Shown one piece after another: positions 5,215 through 6,624 of a stretch of 6,624 nucleotides of DNA. Within the stretch, counting starts at the first letter, position 1, and each line of letters begins with the position of its first letter. Location: contig JBNAWB010000198.1 in assembly GCA_049699975.1 (NCBI GenBank), forward strand, positions 1-6,624, in the 5' to 3' direction. The notes below the pieces were generated by a model, which saw only the letters and a program-made list of their open reading frames with translations, was not told where the DNA came from and did no database searches. The position numbers and the translations under genes are program-made. The stretch is from CAZAGD01 sp049699975. GTDB taxonomy: Bacteria; Desulfobacterota; SM23-61.

Positions 5215-6588
5215 ATGGAAATGAAAACTTTCAATTCAAAACAAAAGCTTCTCATCGTAGAAGATGATGCGGCAATTGCGACCCAAATGAAATGGGCGCT
5301 GGCGCAGGATTATGATGTACTCCTGGCCGAGGATCGGGAGAAGGCAGTGGGTATAATCAAAAAAGAGAAGCCGCGGGTGGTAACTCTGGATCTTGGCTTG
5401 CCGCCATATCCCAGCGAGGTATCGGAAGGATTTCTTACTCTCGGGGAAATTTTGGGAGAAGATAATTTAATAAAGATAATTGTGATTACTGGACAGGGGC
5501 AAAAGGAACATGCTTTAAAAGCCATAGGTTATGGAGCCTATGATTTCTTCACCAAACCAATTCAGATAGAAGAGTTAAAGATAGTAATCAAGCGCGCATT
5601 TTATGTAGCTGAATTAGAGAGGGAGAATCAAGAGTTGCAAGGGCAATTAGCTGGGGATTCCTTTCAGGGAATGATTGGCATGAGCCCTAAGATGCAGCAG
5701 GTTTTTTCCGCCATCCGCAAAGTAGCTGCTACTGATGCTCCCATACTCATCACTGGGGAAAGTGGTACAGGTAAGGAGCTGGTAGCCAAGGCTATTCATC
5801 TTTCCAGCAGTCGTAAAGAAAAGCCCTTCATTGTCATAAATAGTAGCGCCATACCAGAGACTCTTTTGGAGAGTGAACTTTTTGGGCATGAAAAAGGAGC
5901 TTTTACCGGGGCGCATATTAGACGTAAAGGAAGGATTGAATTGGCTGAGGGGGGGACATTATTTTTGGATGAAATAGGTGATCTTTCTTTAACTCTGCAG
6001 GTAAAATTACTGCGCTTCTTGCAAGAGCATAAAATAGAAAGAGTAGGGGGCCGGGAAGAGATCAAAGTAGATACGCGGATTTTGGCAGCCACTAATGTGG
6101 ATCTCAAGAAAGCAATCAAAGAGGGGAGATTTAGAGAGGACCTTTACTACCGATTAGGAGTGGTAACTATATCTTTACCGCCTTTGCGGGAGAGGGGAGA
6201 AGATATTTTTTTGATCGCTAATTATCTTTTAAGAAAATATGCGGCGGAAAATAAAAAGAAAATAATAGGCTTTACTCCGCATGCTTTAGAGGCTATGGAA
6301 GCCTATGTCTGGCCTGGGAATATTCGCGAACTTGAAAATCGGGTGAAAAGGGCAGTAATTATGGCCGAAGGGACAAGGATTACGGCCAATGATTTAGAGC
6401 TATCTTCTCGATTTCCTAAATACGAAACACTGACGTTGAAAGAAGCGCGCGAGGCTTTGGAAAGGGATTTTATTAACAGGGCCTTGATGAAAAATAGGGG
6501 CAATGTGTCCAAAGCAGCTGAAGATTTGGGAATTAGCCGGCCGAGTTTGTATGAGTTGATGGAGAAGTTGGGTATTCAGAAAGAATAA
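5215..6588 (+). CDS. prsR: PrsR, PEP-CTERM-system sigma-54 response regulator
   Basis: A cytoplasmic transcription activator of 457 residues, close to the family's usual length of about 450. The receiver domain (about 10-130) has the acidic pair Asp17-Asp18, phosphoacceptor Asp59 in TLDLGLPP, VITGQGQ and FTKPI. The DLGLPPYPSEVSEGF stretch after Asp59 is characteristic of PrsR as I recall it. The AAA+ domain (about 150-385) has Walker A GESGTGKE (181-188), the sigma-54 contact loop GAFTGA (228-233), Walker B GGTLFLDE with Asp252-Glu253, and the YVWPGNIRELENRVKRA segment. A Fis-type helix-turn-helix ends the protein (NRGNVSKAAEDLGISRPSLYELMEKLGI). All motifs for ATP-driven opening of RNA polymerase-sigma-54 are intact. 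ATG5215 has a second ATG two codons later at 5221; neither has a clear Shine-Dalgarno motif. PrsK encoded just upstream is the expected partner. Expected targets are exopolysaccharide and PEP-CTERM protein genes. Confidence 0.93.
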   Translation: MEMKTFNSKQKLLIVEDDAAIATQMKWALAQDYDVLLAEDREKAVGIIKKEKPRVVTLDLGLPPYPSEVSEGFLTLGEILGEDNLIKIIVITGQGQKEHALKAIGYGAYDFFTKPIQIEELKIVIKRAFYVAELERENQELQGQLAGDSFQGMIGMSPKMQQVFSAIRKVAATDAPILITGESGTGKELVAKAIHLSSSRKEKPFIVINSSAIPETLLESELFGHEKGAFTGAHIRRKGRIELAEGGTLFLDEIGDLSLTLQVKLLRFLQEHKIERVGGREEIKVDTRILAATNVDLKKAIKEGRFREDLYYRLGVVTISLPPLRERGEDIFLIANYLLRKYAAENKKKIIGFTPHALEAMEAYVWPGNIRELENRVKRAVIMAEGTRITANDLELSSRFPKYETLTLKEAREALERDFINRALMKNRGNVSKAAEDLGISRPSLYELMEKLGIQKE

Positions 6589-6592
6589 AGAA

Positions 6593-6624
6593 ATGGGGAC
6601 TAAAAGAAAAGTGCTGCAGTTAGA
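6593..6624 (+). CDS. Possible start of a further gene, cut by the window edge
   Basis: Four bases after the prsR stop, an ATG opens a frame (MGTKRKVLQL) that is uninterrupted for the 10 codons visible. The close spacing suggests operon organisation if real, and the AAAG sequence before the ATG could be a weak ribosome binding site. Ten codons are too few to identify a family or to exclude chance. Confidence 0.25.
   Translation, partial: MGTKRKVLQL

Overview
The window most likely comes from an uncultured Gram-negative bacterium that makes exopolysaccharide and sorts proteins with the PEP-CTERM/exosortase system. The main evidence is a PrsK-type sensor kinase followed by its partner PrsR, a sigma-54 activator; this pair is known mainly from PEP-CTERM genomes. 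The AT-leaning base composition, the dispersed GCAGAT-type intergenic repeats and a GxxExxY protein gene remind me of Candidatus Omnitrophota or similar candidate phyla. That placement is a guess from gene style, not from a marker gene. All convincing genes are on the + strand.

Layout: (1) 122-1768, a nucleotide-sugar dehydrogenase of the UDP-glucose/GDP-mannose dehydrogenase superfamily. (2) 1771-2726, a repeat-rich island. A small GxxExxY gene (1899-2303) sits between two copies of a repeat built from 10-bp ACGCAGAT steps closed by an inverted TATCTGCGT arm. The right copy has been expanded by a 158-bp tandem duplication carrying a GGGGTCAGGTCTTG-type motif. (3) 2733-4957, prsK split into two frames. 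The break falls in an A7G6 run that contains, in the correct phase, the heptamer A AAA AAG used for -1 frameshifting in E. coli dnaX. Read through the shift, the product is a complete 741-residue kinase. (4) 4958-5214, an intergenic stretch with imperfect inverted repeats, a good sigma-70-like promoter and a short open frame of unknown meaning. (5) 5215-6588, prsR, intact. (6) 6593-6624, possibly the first codons of another gene.

How the parts fit: PrsK is membrane-bound and should phosphorylate PrsR at Asp59. PrsR should then drive sigma-54 promoters of PEP-CTERM protein and exopolysaccharide genes, and the dehydrogenase would supply a uronic-acid-type sugar nucleotide for that polymer. No exosortase or PEP-CTERM protein is visible here. 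Two questions stand out: whether the prsK frame break is programmed, a mutation or a sequencing error, and whether the GxxExxY gene with its flanking repeats is a mobile cassette lodged between the sugar gene and the two-component system.
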